Shown here in pieces: positions 1 through 8,036 of a stretch of DNA of 21,531 nucleotides. The stretch is from assembly GCA_964553105.1 (NCBI GenBank), contig CAZKJO010000039.1:1-21531 (forward strand), read 5' to 3'. The notes under the pieces were generated by a model. That model searched no databases. It saw only the letters and a program-made list of their open reading frames with translations, and was not told where the DNA came from. Numbering within the stretch: position 1 is the stretch's first letter; every line of letters starts with the position of its first letter. A program made the translations under genes and the position numbers. This stretch comes from Profundicola sp964553105 (GTDB lineage: Bacteria; Bacteroidota; Bacteroidia; Flavobacteriales; Weeksellaceae).

Positions 1-405
1 TTTGCAGCTAGCCAAGGTAGGTTGCCGTGGCCTGTGGCTCAAGGAGATATTGTCGGTCGATTTGGACGTGTTCCTCATGCTGTTCTTCCGGGTATTTATG
101 AGAACCATGCTGGAGTTTTAATAGCTACAACAAAAGCTAGTAATGCCAGAGCTGTCTACGAAGGATCGGTTCAAGCTATTATGCCCATTAAAGGAGGAAA
201 CAAGGCGGTTATAGTGTCGCACGGAACCTATTTTACGGTGTATAATAATCTAGCAACTGTTTATGTATCAAAAGGTGACAAAGTTAATAACCGTCAAGAT
301 TTAGGGAAAATTTATACCGATAGCGATGGCAATACCATTCTAGATTTCCAAGTGTGGAAAGGAACTTCTAAACAAGATCCTTCAAGATGGGTATCAGGAA
401 TGTAA
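1..405 (+). CDS. EnvC-like murein hydrolase activator, M23/LytM domain (C-terminal part)
   Basis: The frame is open from base 1, so the gene starts upstream and only the last 134 residues are here; the internal TTG at 22 is not a start. The segment is a LytM/peptidase M23 fold: GRLPWPV opens the domain, followed by FGRVPHAVLPG, ARAVYEGSV, NKAVIVSHGTYFTVYNNL and a final DFQVWKG. In active M23 enzymes zinc is held by an HxxxD and an HxH motif. Here the first motif reads HAGVL (Asp lost) and the second ends YNNL instead of YxHL, so the domain looks non-catalytic. That matches EnvC, which activates amidases that split septal peptidoglycan during division. It would act in the periplasm. tatA follows 32 nt downstream. 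The family call is firm; the assignment to EnvC itself rests on the degenerate site and general family resemblance. Confidence 0.85.
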   Translation, partial: FAASQGRLPWPVAQGDIVGRFGRVPHAVLPGIYENHAGVLIATTKASNARAVYEGSVQAIMPIKGGNKAVIVSHGTYFTVYNNLATVYVSKGDKVNNRQDLGKIYTDSDGNTILDFQVWKGTSKQDPSRWVSGM

Positions 406-413
406 TATTTCCG

Positions 414-421
414 TAACTTTG
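414..421 (+). promoter_or_regulatory. Candidate -7 box of tatA
   Basis: TAACTTTG matches the Bacteroidetes primary-sigma -7 consensus TAnnTTTG and lies 16 nt before the tatA ATG, between envC and tatA. No clear TTG -33 element is seen about 20 nt upstream, so this is a partial match. It would give tatA a short leader of about 10 nt. Confidence 0.4.
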
Positions 422-437
422 CTTTAAAATAAAGAAA

Positions 438-629
438 ATGATTTCAACAATATTTTTAATGATGAGTGCATGGCAAATCGCCATCATCGTAGTCTTAGTT
501 TTGCTGCTTTTTGGAGGTAAAAAGATTCCTGAATTAATGCGTGGATTAGGTTCTGGTATAAAAGAATTTAAAGATGCTTCTAAGGATGATGATACCAAAG
601 ATACAAAGGAGGAAATTAACTCTAAGTAA
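438..629 (+). CDS. tatA: Sec-independent protein translocase subunit TatA/TatE
   Basis: This 63-aa protein has the TatA layout: a short N-terminus, one membrane helix (about residues 11-25), the hinge FGGKKIPEL, an amphipathic helix (RGLGSGIKEFKDA) and a short, highly charged tail rich in Asp and Lys. TatA oligomers form the pore through which folded proteins with twin-arginine signals cross the inner membrane, working with TatC, which is not in this window. The start at 438 follows a -7 box at 414-421; in-frame ATGs at 459 and 462 are alternatives that would shorten the N-terminus by 7 or 8 residues. The next likely start, of the DUF4837 lipoprotein, is 64 nt after the stop. TatA and TatE/TatB cannot be separated by sequence alone, but in single-component systems TatA is usual. 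Confidence 0.92.
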   Translation: MISTIFLMMSAWQIAIIVVLVLLLFGGKKIPELMRGLGSGIKEFKDASKDDDTKDTKEEINSK

Positions 630-693
630 TCCTATCATCAAGCTTAATAGTATGTTAGGTATATTATTTGATGAACTAGATAAAAACTATTTC

Positions 694-1809
694 ATGCAAA
701 AAGGATATGCCTATTTCTCAATTTTTCTCTTATTTTTAATATCTCTGAGTGCTTGTAAAAGCGAGGGAGAAAACACTTATCGCGAAGATTCTTCTGGGCC
801 TATCAGCTTGGTTTCAGTTTTTTCTAGTGAAGACATGTATAAACAGCTCGAAGCTGGATTGCAAGATAGTTTAGTGTTCGGTAAGATATTTCCAGGGCTA
901 TATTATCCACCTGAGGTAATGTTTGCGACGAGACATTTCGAGTCAGATTTATTGAATCGTTTTAAAACAACTCGATTAGTATTGGACGTTCAAGAAGGTG
1001 AACCTTCTTTTGAAATCGAAAAAAATAAATTTTCTAGACCACAAGCTTACATTAAAGTTAAGGGTAATTCAGCAGAGGAGATATTATCTCTTTTGAGAGA
1101 AAATCAAACGGCTATATTAGATTCTTATCGTTGGGCAGATCATGAATTTGTATTAGATGGCTTAAAGTCTAAGGCACGTCCAGACAATTCAATGTTAGAA
1201 AAACTCAATGTAGATTTGGTAGTTCCGCATGATTATCAGGTTGTTAAAGATGAAAACAACTTTGTTTGGTTTAGAAAAGATGTTTTTAATACCATTCAAA
1301 ACATAGATGAGCGCGATCAAGGTATAGTAACTGACTCTTCACAAGATATTTTGAATATATTCGTTTTTAAAATTCCATATGCTCAACCTGATATCACTAT
1401 GGAAAAGGCGCATTATATTCTTGATTCAATTACAAAAGTTTACACCAAAGGGTCAAGAGAGCCAAGAGATGTTTACGTACCAACCAACAATGGCCAAGAT
1501 TCTATCAAAACCTCTGTTTCAGATCATATTCAGGTTGAACCCAATCCAATGTTGAGTGATTATTATGATTTTAAACTCTTAGAAGAAAACGAAAATCAAA
1601 ATGTTTATGAGACACAAGGATGGTGGTCTATGACCTTATCTCAACTTGGAGGTCCATTTACAGCAAAATTTATAATAGACAAACAAAATAAACAACTTTA
1701 TGTAGCCGATGCTGTCATGTTTGCGCCTTTGAATCAAGGAGTTAGCAAAAAACGTGATTACATTCTCGCTATGGAAAGCTTGTTTACAACATTTAAAATA
1801 AAACCATGA
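694..1809 (+). CDS. DUF4837 family lipoprotein
   Basis: The protein is 371 aa from the ATG at 694. The frame is open back to 574, but the residues added are not signal-like and overlap tatA. From 694 the N-terminus is a clean lipoprotein signal: MQKG, a hydrophobic stretch, then the lipobox LSAC with Cys21. An ATG at 652 is a less likely start. The rest resembles the DUF4837 family of Bacteroidetes, with conserved-looking blocks such as YRWADHEF, VDLVVPHDY, WFRKD, IFVFKIPY and ETQGWWSM. No enzymatic motif is visible and the function is unknown; it should sit lipid-anchored in the envelope. Its TGA overlaps the ATG of the next gene (ATGA), indicating translational coupling and a shared process with the DUF4254 protein. 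Family assignment is by recognition of these blocks, not by a search. Confidence 0.8.
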   Translation: MQKGYAYFSIFLLFLISLSACKSEGENTYREDSSGPISLVSVFSSEDMYKQLEAGLQDSLVFGKIFPGLYYPPEVMFATRHFESDLLNRFKTTRLVLDVQEGEPSFEIEKNKFSRPQAYIKVKGNSAEEILSLLRENQTAILDSYRWADHEFVLDGLKSKARPDNSMLEKLNVDLVVPHDYQVVKDENNFVWFRKDVFNTIQNIDERDQGIVTDSSQDILNIFVFKIPYAQPDITMEKAHYILDSITKVYTKGSREPRDVYVPTNNGQDSIKTSVSDHIQVEPNPMLSDYYDFKLLEENENQNVYETQGWWSMTLSQLGGPFTAKFIIDKQNKQLYVADAVMFAPLNQGVSKKRDYILAMESLFTTFKIKP

Positions 1810-2408
1810 GTTTAACTGATAAAGCTTGGAAAATATTCAACGAAAGTATTAATGATTATCATATAAATGATGATGTTAATGCTACCTTAAACAATCCATA
1901 TCCAGCTGATAGTATAGATCACTTATTGTATAGAAAAAATTGGATAGACACAGTTCAGTGGCATTTAGAAGATATAATACGTGATCCAGAAATTGATCCC
2001 GCGGAAGCTTTAAGTTTAAAAAGATGGATTGATAGATCTAATCAGGAGAGAACAGATACGGTTGAGTACATTGATAGCTGGTTCTTAAATCAATACAAAG
2101 AGGTAACACCAGCTGCAGATGCTAAAATCAATACAGAAAGTCCAGCCTGGGCAATAGATAGATTCTCGATTCTTTCGTTGAAAGTATATCACATGAAAGA
2201 AGAGGTGGAGCGTGCGGATGCATCTCCCGAACATCAAAAAAAATCTCAAGAAAAGTTAGCTGTCCTAGAAGAACAGAAGATCGATTTGGGTACTGCGATT
2301 GAAGAATTGATAACGGATTTGGCTTCGGGTAACAAGAAGATGAAAGTTTACAAACAAATGAAAATGTATAATGACGAGGATTTTAATCCTGTCTTGTATA
2401 AAAAATAG
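1806..2408 (+). CDS. DUF4254 domain-containing protein
   Basis: This is a 200-aa soluble protein with no signal peptide. It carries the near-invariant blocks of DUF4254: NPYPADSIDHLLYRKNWIDT, VQWHLEDIIRDPEID, LKRWIDRSNQERTDTVE, NTESPAWAIDR, LSLKVYHMKEEVERADASP and KVYKQMKMYNDEDFNPVLY. The domain fills nearly the whole chain. It appears to be all-helical and has many conserved charged residues and Trp, but no function is established for the family as far as I know. It starts inside the stop codon of the upstream lipoprotein gene (ATGA overlap) and is followed by 68 nt before the next gene, where a separate promoter is possible. It is probably cytoplasmic. The family call is strong and the role is open. 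Confidence 0.88.
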   Translation: MSLTDKAWKIFNESINDYHINDDVNATLNNPYPADSIDHLLYRKNWIDTVQWHLEDIIRDPEIDPAEALSLKRWIDRSNQERTDTVEYIDSWFLNQYKEVTPAADAKINTESPAWAIDRFSILSLKVYHMKEEVERADASPEHQKKSQEKLAVLEEQKIDLGTAIEELITDLASGNKKMKVYKQMKMYNDEDFNPVLYKK

Positions 2409-2437
2409 AATTAATCTTCTAAAAAGTTAATAAAAAT

Positions 2438-2479
2438 CATTGCAGGACTTAACAAATCTTTATAATTTGTACTGCAATG
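2438..2479 (+). promoter_or_regulatory. Nested inverted repeat and possible promoter over the start of the DUF3857 gene
   Basis: CATTGCAG (2438-2445) is the exact reverse complement of CTGCAATG (2472-2479), whose last three bases are the start codon. Inside it ACAAAT (2452-2457) pairs exactly with ATTTGT (2465-2470). The same stretch holds a TTG (2440-2442) and TATAATTTG (2461-2469), close to a -33/-7 pair but with one extra base in the -7 box. It could be an operator, or a hairpin hiding the start codon if transcription comes from upstream. Confidence 0.4.
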
Positions 2480-4381
2480 TTAAAAAGAATATTACTTATA
2501 ATTTTGATATGGCTAAGTTTGAGCAATATTGTTGCTCAAACTTATTCTATTTCTACCATTGCTTCGGAGGTTGAAGACAATGCCAAAGCTGTTGTTAGGC
2601 AGGATCATACGAAACTTGAGCTCAAGAAGTATAATCAACTTCAGATACAAAAAACATTGGTGATCACCATTTTCAAAAAAGATGGAGATGATTATCAATA
2701 CTTACCTATGTTTTATGATAAGCATACCAAAATTCAAAAATATGGAGGTGAAGTTTATGATGCTAATGGTGAACTGATAACAAAATTCAAGAAAAAAGAT
2801 TATCGTGATTTTAGTGCTGTTCAAAATGGTGCGCTTTACACAGATGATCGCGTTCTGGTATATCAATACACGCCAACACAATATCCTTATACGATTAAGC
2901 ACGAGGTGACCTATGAAACTAGTAACACCGCTTTTTTGCCGGATTGGGTTCCAGTTTCTTCTTATGAAGTTGGAGTAGAGGAAAGTAAATATTCTTTCAT
3001 TAATAAAAGTGATGTGAAAATTCGAACAAAGGAGTTGAATTTTGATGAAACTTTTAATCTCAATAAAACTGATTTAGATAATGGTTTCGAATATATCTTA
3101 ACCAATTTAAAACCATTGCAAAAAGAAGTTTTAAGTCCAGAATTAAATAAGTTTATTCCACGTCTTTTAGTTACTCCACAAAAGTTTCAATTAGCCGGGT
3201 ATGATGGAGAATTCACTAATTGGAATGAATTCGGAAAATGGATGTACCATGATTTAATCGATGGGAAACAAGAACTTCCAGCTGCAGAAATTGCTAAAGT
3301 TAATGAGCTTATCGCTGGAATAAGCGATACCAAGGATAAGGTAAGAGTCCTGTATCAATATATGCAAGAAAAAACGCGATATATTAATGTTGCTATTGGA
3401 ATTGGAGGTTGGCAACCATATCCTGCTATGGATGTTAGTACAAAAGGATATGGTGACTGTAAGGCGCTTAGTAATTATATGATGTCCTTATTAAAAGAAG
3501 CAAAGATCCCATCCAATTATACCATTGTTTATGGCGATAGTGAGTCGAAGAGAGATATTCGCCCTGATTTCCCATCTCTACAAGGAAATCATGTGATTTT
3601 GCAGGTTCCTCTCGATAATGATACAATTTGGTTAGAATGTACAAGTCAACAAGCTGCTTTCAACCACTTAGGACGCTTTACAGCAGATCGCTATGCTTTA
3701 GCTATAAATGCAGAAGGTGGTGAAATCGTAAGAACTCAGACAACTCCGTCTGAATATAATAAAGAAACTATCATTGGGCATGCTAAGATTGATGATAAGG
3801 GTAGCCTAGACTTAAAGTTTAAATCTACTAGCTCTGGAATTCAATATGATCATAATTATTATGCATTCTATCAAACCAAGCAAGAACAACAAAACTTGTT
3901 AGAGTCGAAGTACTATGATATTACGAACAAAAATTTTATTTCAAGTAATTTTATTCATGATCAAGATAATGCTCAATTCATTCAAGATATTCACTTGAGT
4001 TCAGATGCTTATTCACAGATAAGTGGAAATAATTTAATTTTTCCCTTATTGCCCATAGGAAAGAATCAAACCAGACTTAAAAAAGATTCCTTTAGAAAGT
4101 TACCCATTCAGATAGATTATGGTTATTCTCATGAGGTAATTTTTTCTATAGATATTCCTCAGAATTATAAACTCAATTATGATATAGAACCCATAGAATT
4201 AAGTTCTGAGTTCGGAACCTATTCATTGAATGTTACACAAGAAAACTCACAACTAATAGTATCTCGTAGCCTTCTAACTCATGCTGGGACTTTTCCAAAA
4301 GAAAAGTATATGGAATATGTAGAATTTAGGAGAAATATTGAAAAAGCAGATAACACAAAAATCTTATTAGAAAAGCAATAA
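2477..4381 (+). CDS. Secreted DUF3857 and transglutaminase-like domain protein
   Basis: The protein is 634 aa. A signal peptide is clear (MLKRILLIILIWLSLSNIVAQ, likely cut before or at Gln21), so it is exported. The N-terminal half (about residues 45-210) fits DUF3857. A transglutaminase-like core follows, with YGDCKALSNYMMSLLKEA giving Cys328, GNHVILQV giving His372, and WLECTSQ, in which the usual Asp is Glu387. A beta-rich C-terminal part completes it. Papain-like transglutaminase folds can act as proteases, crosslinkers or deamidases, and the substrate here is unknown. The next gene, 13 nt away, is a paralogue lacking the catalytic Cys, so the two may work as a pair in the envelope. A nested inverted repeat covers the start codon. 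Domain identity is well supported; activity is inferred from the preserved Cys and His only. Confidence 0.85.
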   Translation: MLKRILLIILIWLSLSNIVAQTYSISTIASEVEDNAKAVVRQDHTKLELKKYNQLQIQKTLVITIFKKDGDDYQYLPMFYDKHTKIQKYGGEVYDANGELITKFKKKDYRDFSAVQNGALYTDDRVLVYQYTPTQYPYTIKHEVTYETSNTAFLPDWVPVSSYEVGVEESKYSFINKSDVKIRTKELNFDETFNLNKTDLDNGFEYILTNLKPLQKEVLSPELNKFIPRLLVTPQKFQLAGYDGEFTNWNEFGKWMYHDLIDGKQELPAAEIAKVNELIAGISDTKDKVRVLYQYMQEKTRYINVAIGIGGWQPYPAMDVSTKGYGDCKALSNYMMSLLKEAKIPSNYTIVYGDSESKRDIRPDFPSLQGNHVILQVPLDNDTIWLECTSQQAAFNHLGRFTADRYALAINAEGGEIVRTQTTPSEYNKETIIGHAKIDDKGSLDLKFKSTSSGIQYDHNYYAFYQTKQEQQNLLESKYYDITNKNFISSNFIHDQDNAQFIQDIHLSSDAYSQISGNNLIFPLLPIGKNQTRLKKDSFRKLPIQIDYGYSHEVIFSIDIPQNYKLNYDIEPIELSSEFGTYSLNVTQENSQLIVSRSLLTHAGTFPKEKYMEYVEFRRNIEKADNTKILLEKQ

Positions 4382-4394
4382 AATTATAATAATT

Positions 4395-6332
4395 ATGAAT
4401 CGAATTTTACTTTTACTACTTCTCTTCATATTTGCCAGTTCCTATGCTCAAGTAAAGTTTGGAAAGATATCCAAAGAGGAGTTAGCGCTGTCTAAAAGTG
4501 AGCTAGAACCAGAAGCCGCTGCAGAAATAATTTCTAAGGTAGGGCGCTATGAGGTTGCGTACAATAAAGTAACTGAAGCTTTTGAAGTAAATAAGGAGGT
4601 TGAAGTTAGAGTTAAAGTCTATGATAAGGATAAAACACCTACTCACTTATTAAATATGCAAGTGCCTACCTATATCATGGAGTCTTCTAAAGAAAAGATT
4701 TTTGGGGTAAGAGCCTCAACCTATAATTTAGAGGATGGTAAAATTAAAGAAACCAAAGTAAGTCGCTCCGATATTTTTACCGAAAAAATGAGTGATTACT
4801 TGGAAGTGCACAAACTGGCTTTCCCGAATGTTAAAAATGGTTCTATCTTAGAGTATAAGTATACGATTAATACCACGAGATTCTTTGATTTAGATACCTG
4901 GTTTATTCAAGATGAGGTTCCCGTTAAATACAATCGTTTCTACATTCAATACCCTGAGTTCTTTGTCTATAAAAAAGACTTTCGTGGAGGCTTTGCTGAG
5001 AATATAAAGACCAACAGAAAACGGTCTGAATTTACTTTTAGTAATATTACGGAGGAACTAATTTATGAAAACTTAGCAGCACTTAAAGAAGAGCCATTTG
5101 TTCAAAATACAGATAATCTTAAAACATCTATTCGCTATGAACTACAAGAATATAGCAATCCGGGATATGGATATCAAAACTTTTCTAAAACTTGGTCTCA
5201 AATTGTCAATGATTTATTTAATAGCAGCTCATATGGTGGTGAACTAAGTGGAAATAACTTTCTAGATGATGATGTAGATACCTTTAATTCGATTGAAGAT
5301 CCAATCAAAAGAATGAATGCGATTTTTGAATTTGTTAAAGAAAATTATACTTGGAACAAGTATTTAGGTCTATCTCCAGACAAGGGTACGCGCAAAACAT
5401 TTAGAGAAAAAACTGGAAATGGTACAGACTTGAACTTCATTTTGATTTCCATGTTGCGTAAATCTGGATTTGACGCTTATCCAGTGGTTTTAAGCACGGT
5501 TGAGAACGGTATGCTTAATTACTTTCCAACAAAACAGAAATTAAATCATACAATTACCGGAGTTCTTTTGGATGGAGAACCATTTATAATGGATCCCACC
5601 GAAAAGTTGAGTAAAATTAATATGCTTCCAAGAAGAGATTTAAACTTTGTAGGATATATGATGATGGATGGCGGGAGTTACAAAGAAGTGAACTTGGTGA
5701 ACCAAATTAATTCTGAAATTAAAAACACAATTATCTACGAAATCAAGGACGAGCGTGTGCATGGAAATTTTGTTCAGACAAAGACCAATTACTTTGCTAT
5801 GAATGATTTAAGGCGTAAAGCTGATGATGAGTCTAATTTTGAGAAGAAAATTGCTGCTGGATTTGATGTAGATGTAGTCGGGATTACATCGCGTGAAAAT
5901 TCACAAAATGATGCGATTCGATATCAAGTTGATTTTCAGGATTCTAAAAGCATGGAAATGATTGGTAACAAGATGTTTATCAAACCATTATTATTTACAG
6001 CTACCAAATCAAATGCCTTTAAATTCAAAAATGAAGAGCGACAATATCCATTGGAATTTGGAACACCAATGACCTATTTAACCCAAATTAAATTTACAAT
6101 ACCAGAAGGTTATGTTGTAGAGAGTTTGCCAGCGCCTAAAAAAGTGTTGTTATCGCAAAATGCTGGAGGATATAGCATTGAATTTAATCAAGAAGGCGAT
6201 CATGTAGTTGCCCAAGCCCTATTGCACATCGGATACAGCGTTTTACCTCAAAGTTTTTATAAAGAAGTGAGAAATATGTTCGAAAAAGTGATTGAAGTTG
6301 AAAATGAACAAATAATTTTACAAAAAAAATAA
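4395..6332 (+). CDS. Secreted DUF3857 protein with a degenerate transglutaminase-like domain
   Basis: This 645-aa protein has a signal peptide (MNRILLLLLLFIFASSYAQ) and the same domain order as its upstream neighbour: DUF3857 at about residues 50-230 and a transglutaminase-like core at about 300-410. Aligned on the neighbour's GDC motif, this copy reads GNGTDLN, so the catalytic Cys is replaced by Gly343. The other two triad positions are kept as NHTITGV (His385) and IMDPTEK (Asp400). It is therefore probably not a cysteine enzyme and may bind substrate or regulate its partner. It lies 13 nt after the previous gene and abuts the next one directly (TAA then ATG, no spacer), so co-transcription is near certain. 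Loss of Cys also occurs in other members of this family in Bacteroidetes, to my knowledge. No function is established. Confidence 0.85.
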   Translation: MNRILLLLLLFIFASSYAQVKFGKISKEELALSKSELEPEAAAEIISKVGRYEVAYNKVTEAFEVNKEVEVRVKVYDKDKTPTHLLNMQVPTYIMESSKEKIFGVRASTYNLEDGKIKETKVSRSDIFTEKMSDYLEVHKLAFPNVKNGSILEYKYTINTTRFFDLDTWFIQDEVPVKYNRFYIQYPEFFVYKKDFRGGFAENIKTNRKRSEFTFSNITEELIYENLAALKEEPFVQNTDNLKTSIRYELQEYSNPGYGYQNFSKTWSQIVNDLFNSSSYGGELSGNNFLDDDVDTFNSIEDPIKRMNAIFEFVKENYTWNKYLGLSPDKGTRKTFREKTGNGTDLNFILISMLRKSGFDAYPVVLSTVENGMLNYFPTKQKLNHTITGVLLDGEPFIMDPTEKLSKINMLPRRDLNFVGYMMMDGGSYKEVNLVNQINSEIKNTIIYEIKDERVHGNFVQTKTNYFAMNDLRRKADDESNFEKKIAAGFDVDVVGITSRENSQNDAIRYQVDFQDSKSMEMIGNKMFIKPLLFTATKSNAFKFKNEERQYPLEFGTPMTYLTQIKFTIPEGYVVESLPAPKKVLLSQNAGGYSIEFNQEGDHVVAQALLHIGYSVLPQSFYKEVRNMFEKVIEVENEQIILQKK

Positions 6333-6659
6333 ATGTCACTAAAACCAATTCAAGAACAAGTAGACGAATGGATCAAGAGTCATGGAGTTCGTTATTTTAA
6401 TGAACTTACCAATATGGCTCAACTTACTGAAGAAGTAGGTGAAGTCGCGCGAATTATTGCGAGAAGATATGGCGAACAAAGCGAAAAAGAGTCAGATAAA
6501 AACAAGGATTTAGGCGAAGAATTAGCCGATGTAATTTTTGTAGCTGTGTGTCTTGCAAATCAAACAGGAGTTGATCTAGAAGCTGCGTTTCAAAAGAAAA
6601 TGGATAACAAAACCAAGCGTGATCACGATCGTCATCACAATAATCCTAAATTGAAATAA
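6333..6659 (+). CDS. MazG-like nucleotide pyrophosphohydrolase
   Basis: This is a 108-aa all-helical protein with the MazG/dUTPase-like metal motif: EEVGE (Glu33, Glu34, Glu37) and, in the second half, EELAD (Glu63, Asp66). These acidic residues bind Mg2+ and hydrolyse nucleoside triphosphates to monophosphate and pyrophosphate, a house-cleaning role against non-canonical nucleotides. The single short domain matches the small MazG-like proteins, not the two-domain E. coli MazG. The tail is rich in Lys, His and Asn. The ATG follows the upstream stop codon with no spacer, so translation is probably coupled. A strong terminator at 6684 ends the unit. The exact substrate cannot be read from the sequence. 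Confidence 0.85.
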   Translation: MSLKPIQEQVDEWIKSHGVRYFNELTNMAQLTEEVGEVARIIARRYGEQSEKESDKNKDLGEELADVIFVAVCLANQTGVDLEAAFQKKMDNKTKRDHDRHHNNPKLK

Positions 6660-6683
6660 AATTTAATTTTAAGAATAATATTG

Positions 6684-6726
6684 AGCTAACTTGGTTTTAA
6701 ATTAAAACTGAGTTAGCTTTATTTTT
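6684..6726 (+). terminator. Rho-independent terminator after the MazG-like gene
   Basis: AGCTAACT (6684-6691) pairs exactly with AGTTAGCT (6711-6718). The inner bases continue the stem through two G-U pairs to GTTTTAA against TTAAAAC, leaving a loop of about 3 nt. A T-rich tail (TTTATTTTTT) follows. It separates the DUF3857/MazG unit from aroA. Confidence 0.85.
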
Positions 6727-6734
6727 TAGTTTTA
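6727..6734 (+). promoter_or_regulatory. Weak candidate -7 box of aroA
   Basis: TAGTTTTA resembles TAnnTTTG with the last base changed and ends 6 nt before the aroA ATG, just after the upstream terminator. A promoter is needed here because the terminator isolates aroA. No TTG -33 element is visible at the usual distance, so the exact box is uncertain. Confidence 0.25.
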
Positions 6735-6740
6735 AAAACG

Positions 6741-7991
6741 ATGCTCCAACTTTCTCACCCAACTTCAGAAATTAAAGGAAAAATCCAGATCACTGGTTCC
6801 AAAAGTGAATCCAATCGTTGGTTGATTTTACAACAAATTTTTCCAGGCATTGAGAGTATAGAGAATTTGAGTAATTCTGTAGACACAAAAGTCTTAGTAG
6901 AGGCTTTGAAAGTATATAACACCAGGTCTCAACATCTTCATCATACTTTAGAAATAAATATAGGGCATACAGGAACTGCTATGCGCTTTCTTACCGCATA
7001 TTTTGCCATTCAAACGGATTTGGAGATAATATTAACCGGTTCTGAACGTATGCAAGAACGCCCGATTGAACCATTAGTAACAGCTCTAAATAACTTAGGT
7101 TGTAATATTTCATACATTAAAAAAGAAGGCTTTCCACCACTCAGAATTAAGCCTAAAATTAGCTTAAGCGATGAATTAGAGATTCGAGCGGATATTAGTA
7201 GTCAATATATTACTGCATTACTTTTAAACGCTGCTAATTTGCCAAATGGTTTGAAAATTCATTTTCAAAGTGAGTTGACATCACGTCCCTATGTTGAAAT
7301 GACAAAGCAACAGTTGGAGTCATTAGGGATTAAAGTAGAATGGTTAAATAATGGTATTCAAGTTTATCCTAAGAAAAGTATTTCTCCACAACAAGTATTG
7401 GTTGAATCAGATTGGAGTTCTGCTTCTTATTGGTTTAGTATGCTTGCTCTTTCTGAATCATCAGAAATAGAACTTTCTTCCTACAAAAATCAAAGTTTAC
7501 AAGGTGATGCTTCGTTAAAGCAGATTTATGCTCAATATTTTGGTATTCAATCAGAAATTGAAGACGATGTCTTAAAATTAAAAAAGATTACCGATTTTAA
7601 ATTCCCTGAATCTATAGATTTAAACTTAAACAATACTCCCGACATTGCTCAAACGATTGCACTTACTTGTGCGGGTTTAAAAATTAAAGCAAAACTCACA
7701 GGACTGCATACACTAAAACTAAAAGAAACCGATCGTTTAGAGGCCATGAAAAATGAGCTTAAGAAAGTGGGTGTTGATGTGCTAATTACCGAGAACAGTA
7801 TCGAGCTTAGGAGATTTAAAGAAGTGAAAGATATTCCATTGATTGAGACTTATCAAGATCATAGAATGGCAATGGCATTTGCGCCACTTGCGTTGAAAAT
7901 ACCATTAAAAATTAAAGATGAGGCAGTAGTTGATAAATCTTATCCTACTTTTTGGGAAGATTTAAGGTCCGTAGGATTTGCAATAGATTAA
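6741..7991 (+). CDS. aroA: 3-phosphoshikimate 1-carboxyvinyltransferase (EPSP synthase)
   Basis: The enzyme joins shikimate 3-phosphate and phosphoenolpyruvate to form EPSP, the sixth step of the shikimate pathway to aromatic amino acids, in the cytoplasm. The 416-aa length suits the family. Visible signatures are GSKSESNR near the N-terminus (Lys21, matching the PEP-binding Lys), GHTGTAMRFLTAY, ERMQERPIEPL, SSQYITALLL, SDWSSASYW, NTPDIAQTIA (Asp301, equivalent to the catalytic Asp), LKETDRLEAM (Glu329) and DHRMAMAFAPLAL. The motif GTAMRFLTA departs slightly from the common AGTxxRxLxA, as often seen in Bacteroidetes. The gene stands alone between a terminator and the bcp gene, which starts 45 nt downstream. 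Identification is firm. Confidence 0.95.
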   Translation: MLQLSHPTSEIKGKIQITGSKSESNRWLILQQIFPGIESIENLSNSVDTKVLVEALKVYNTRSQHLHHTLEINIGHTGTAMRFLTAYFAIQTDLEIILTGSERMQERPIEPLVTALNNLGCNISYIKKEGFPPLRIKPKISLSDELEIRADISSQYITALLLNAANLPNGLKIHFQSELTSRPYVEMTKQQLESLGIKVEWLNNGIQVYPKKSISPQQVLVESDWSSASYWFSMLALSESSEIELSSYKNQSLQGDASLKQIYAQYFGIQSEIEDDVLKLKKITDFKFPESIDLNLNNTPDIAQTIALTCAGLKIKAKLTGLHTLKLKETDRLEAMKNELKKVGVDVLITENSIELRRFKEVKDIPLIETYQDHRMAMAFAPLALKIPLKIKDEAVVDKSYPTFWEDLRSVGFAID

Positions 7992-8024
7992 GATTTAGAA
8001 GTTTCAAAATCCCTAAATATTCGT

Positions 8025-8032
8025 TATATTTA
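8025..8032 (+). promoter_or_regulatory. Candidate -7 box of the bcp-recA unit
   Basis: TATATTTA fits TAnnTTTG except for the last base, and a TTT occurs 20 nt upstream at 8002-8004 where TTTG would be expected. It lies 4 nt before the first possible ATG of bcp (8037), which would favour a short leader or use of the later ATG at 8046. Confidence 0.35.
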
Positions 8033-8036
8033 CAAA

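Noticed and set aside
574..693. Upstream extension of the DUF4837 frame
   Set aside because: It overlaps tatA and puts 40 non-signal residues before a clean lipoprotein signal that starts at 694.
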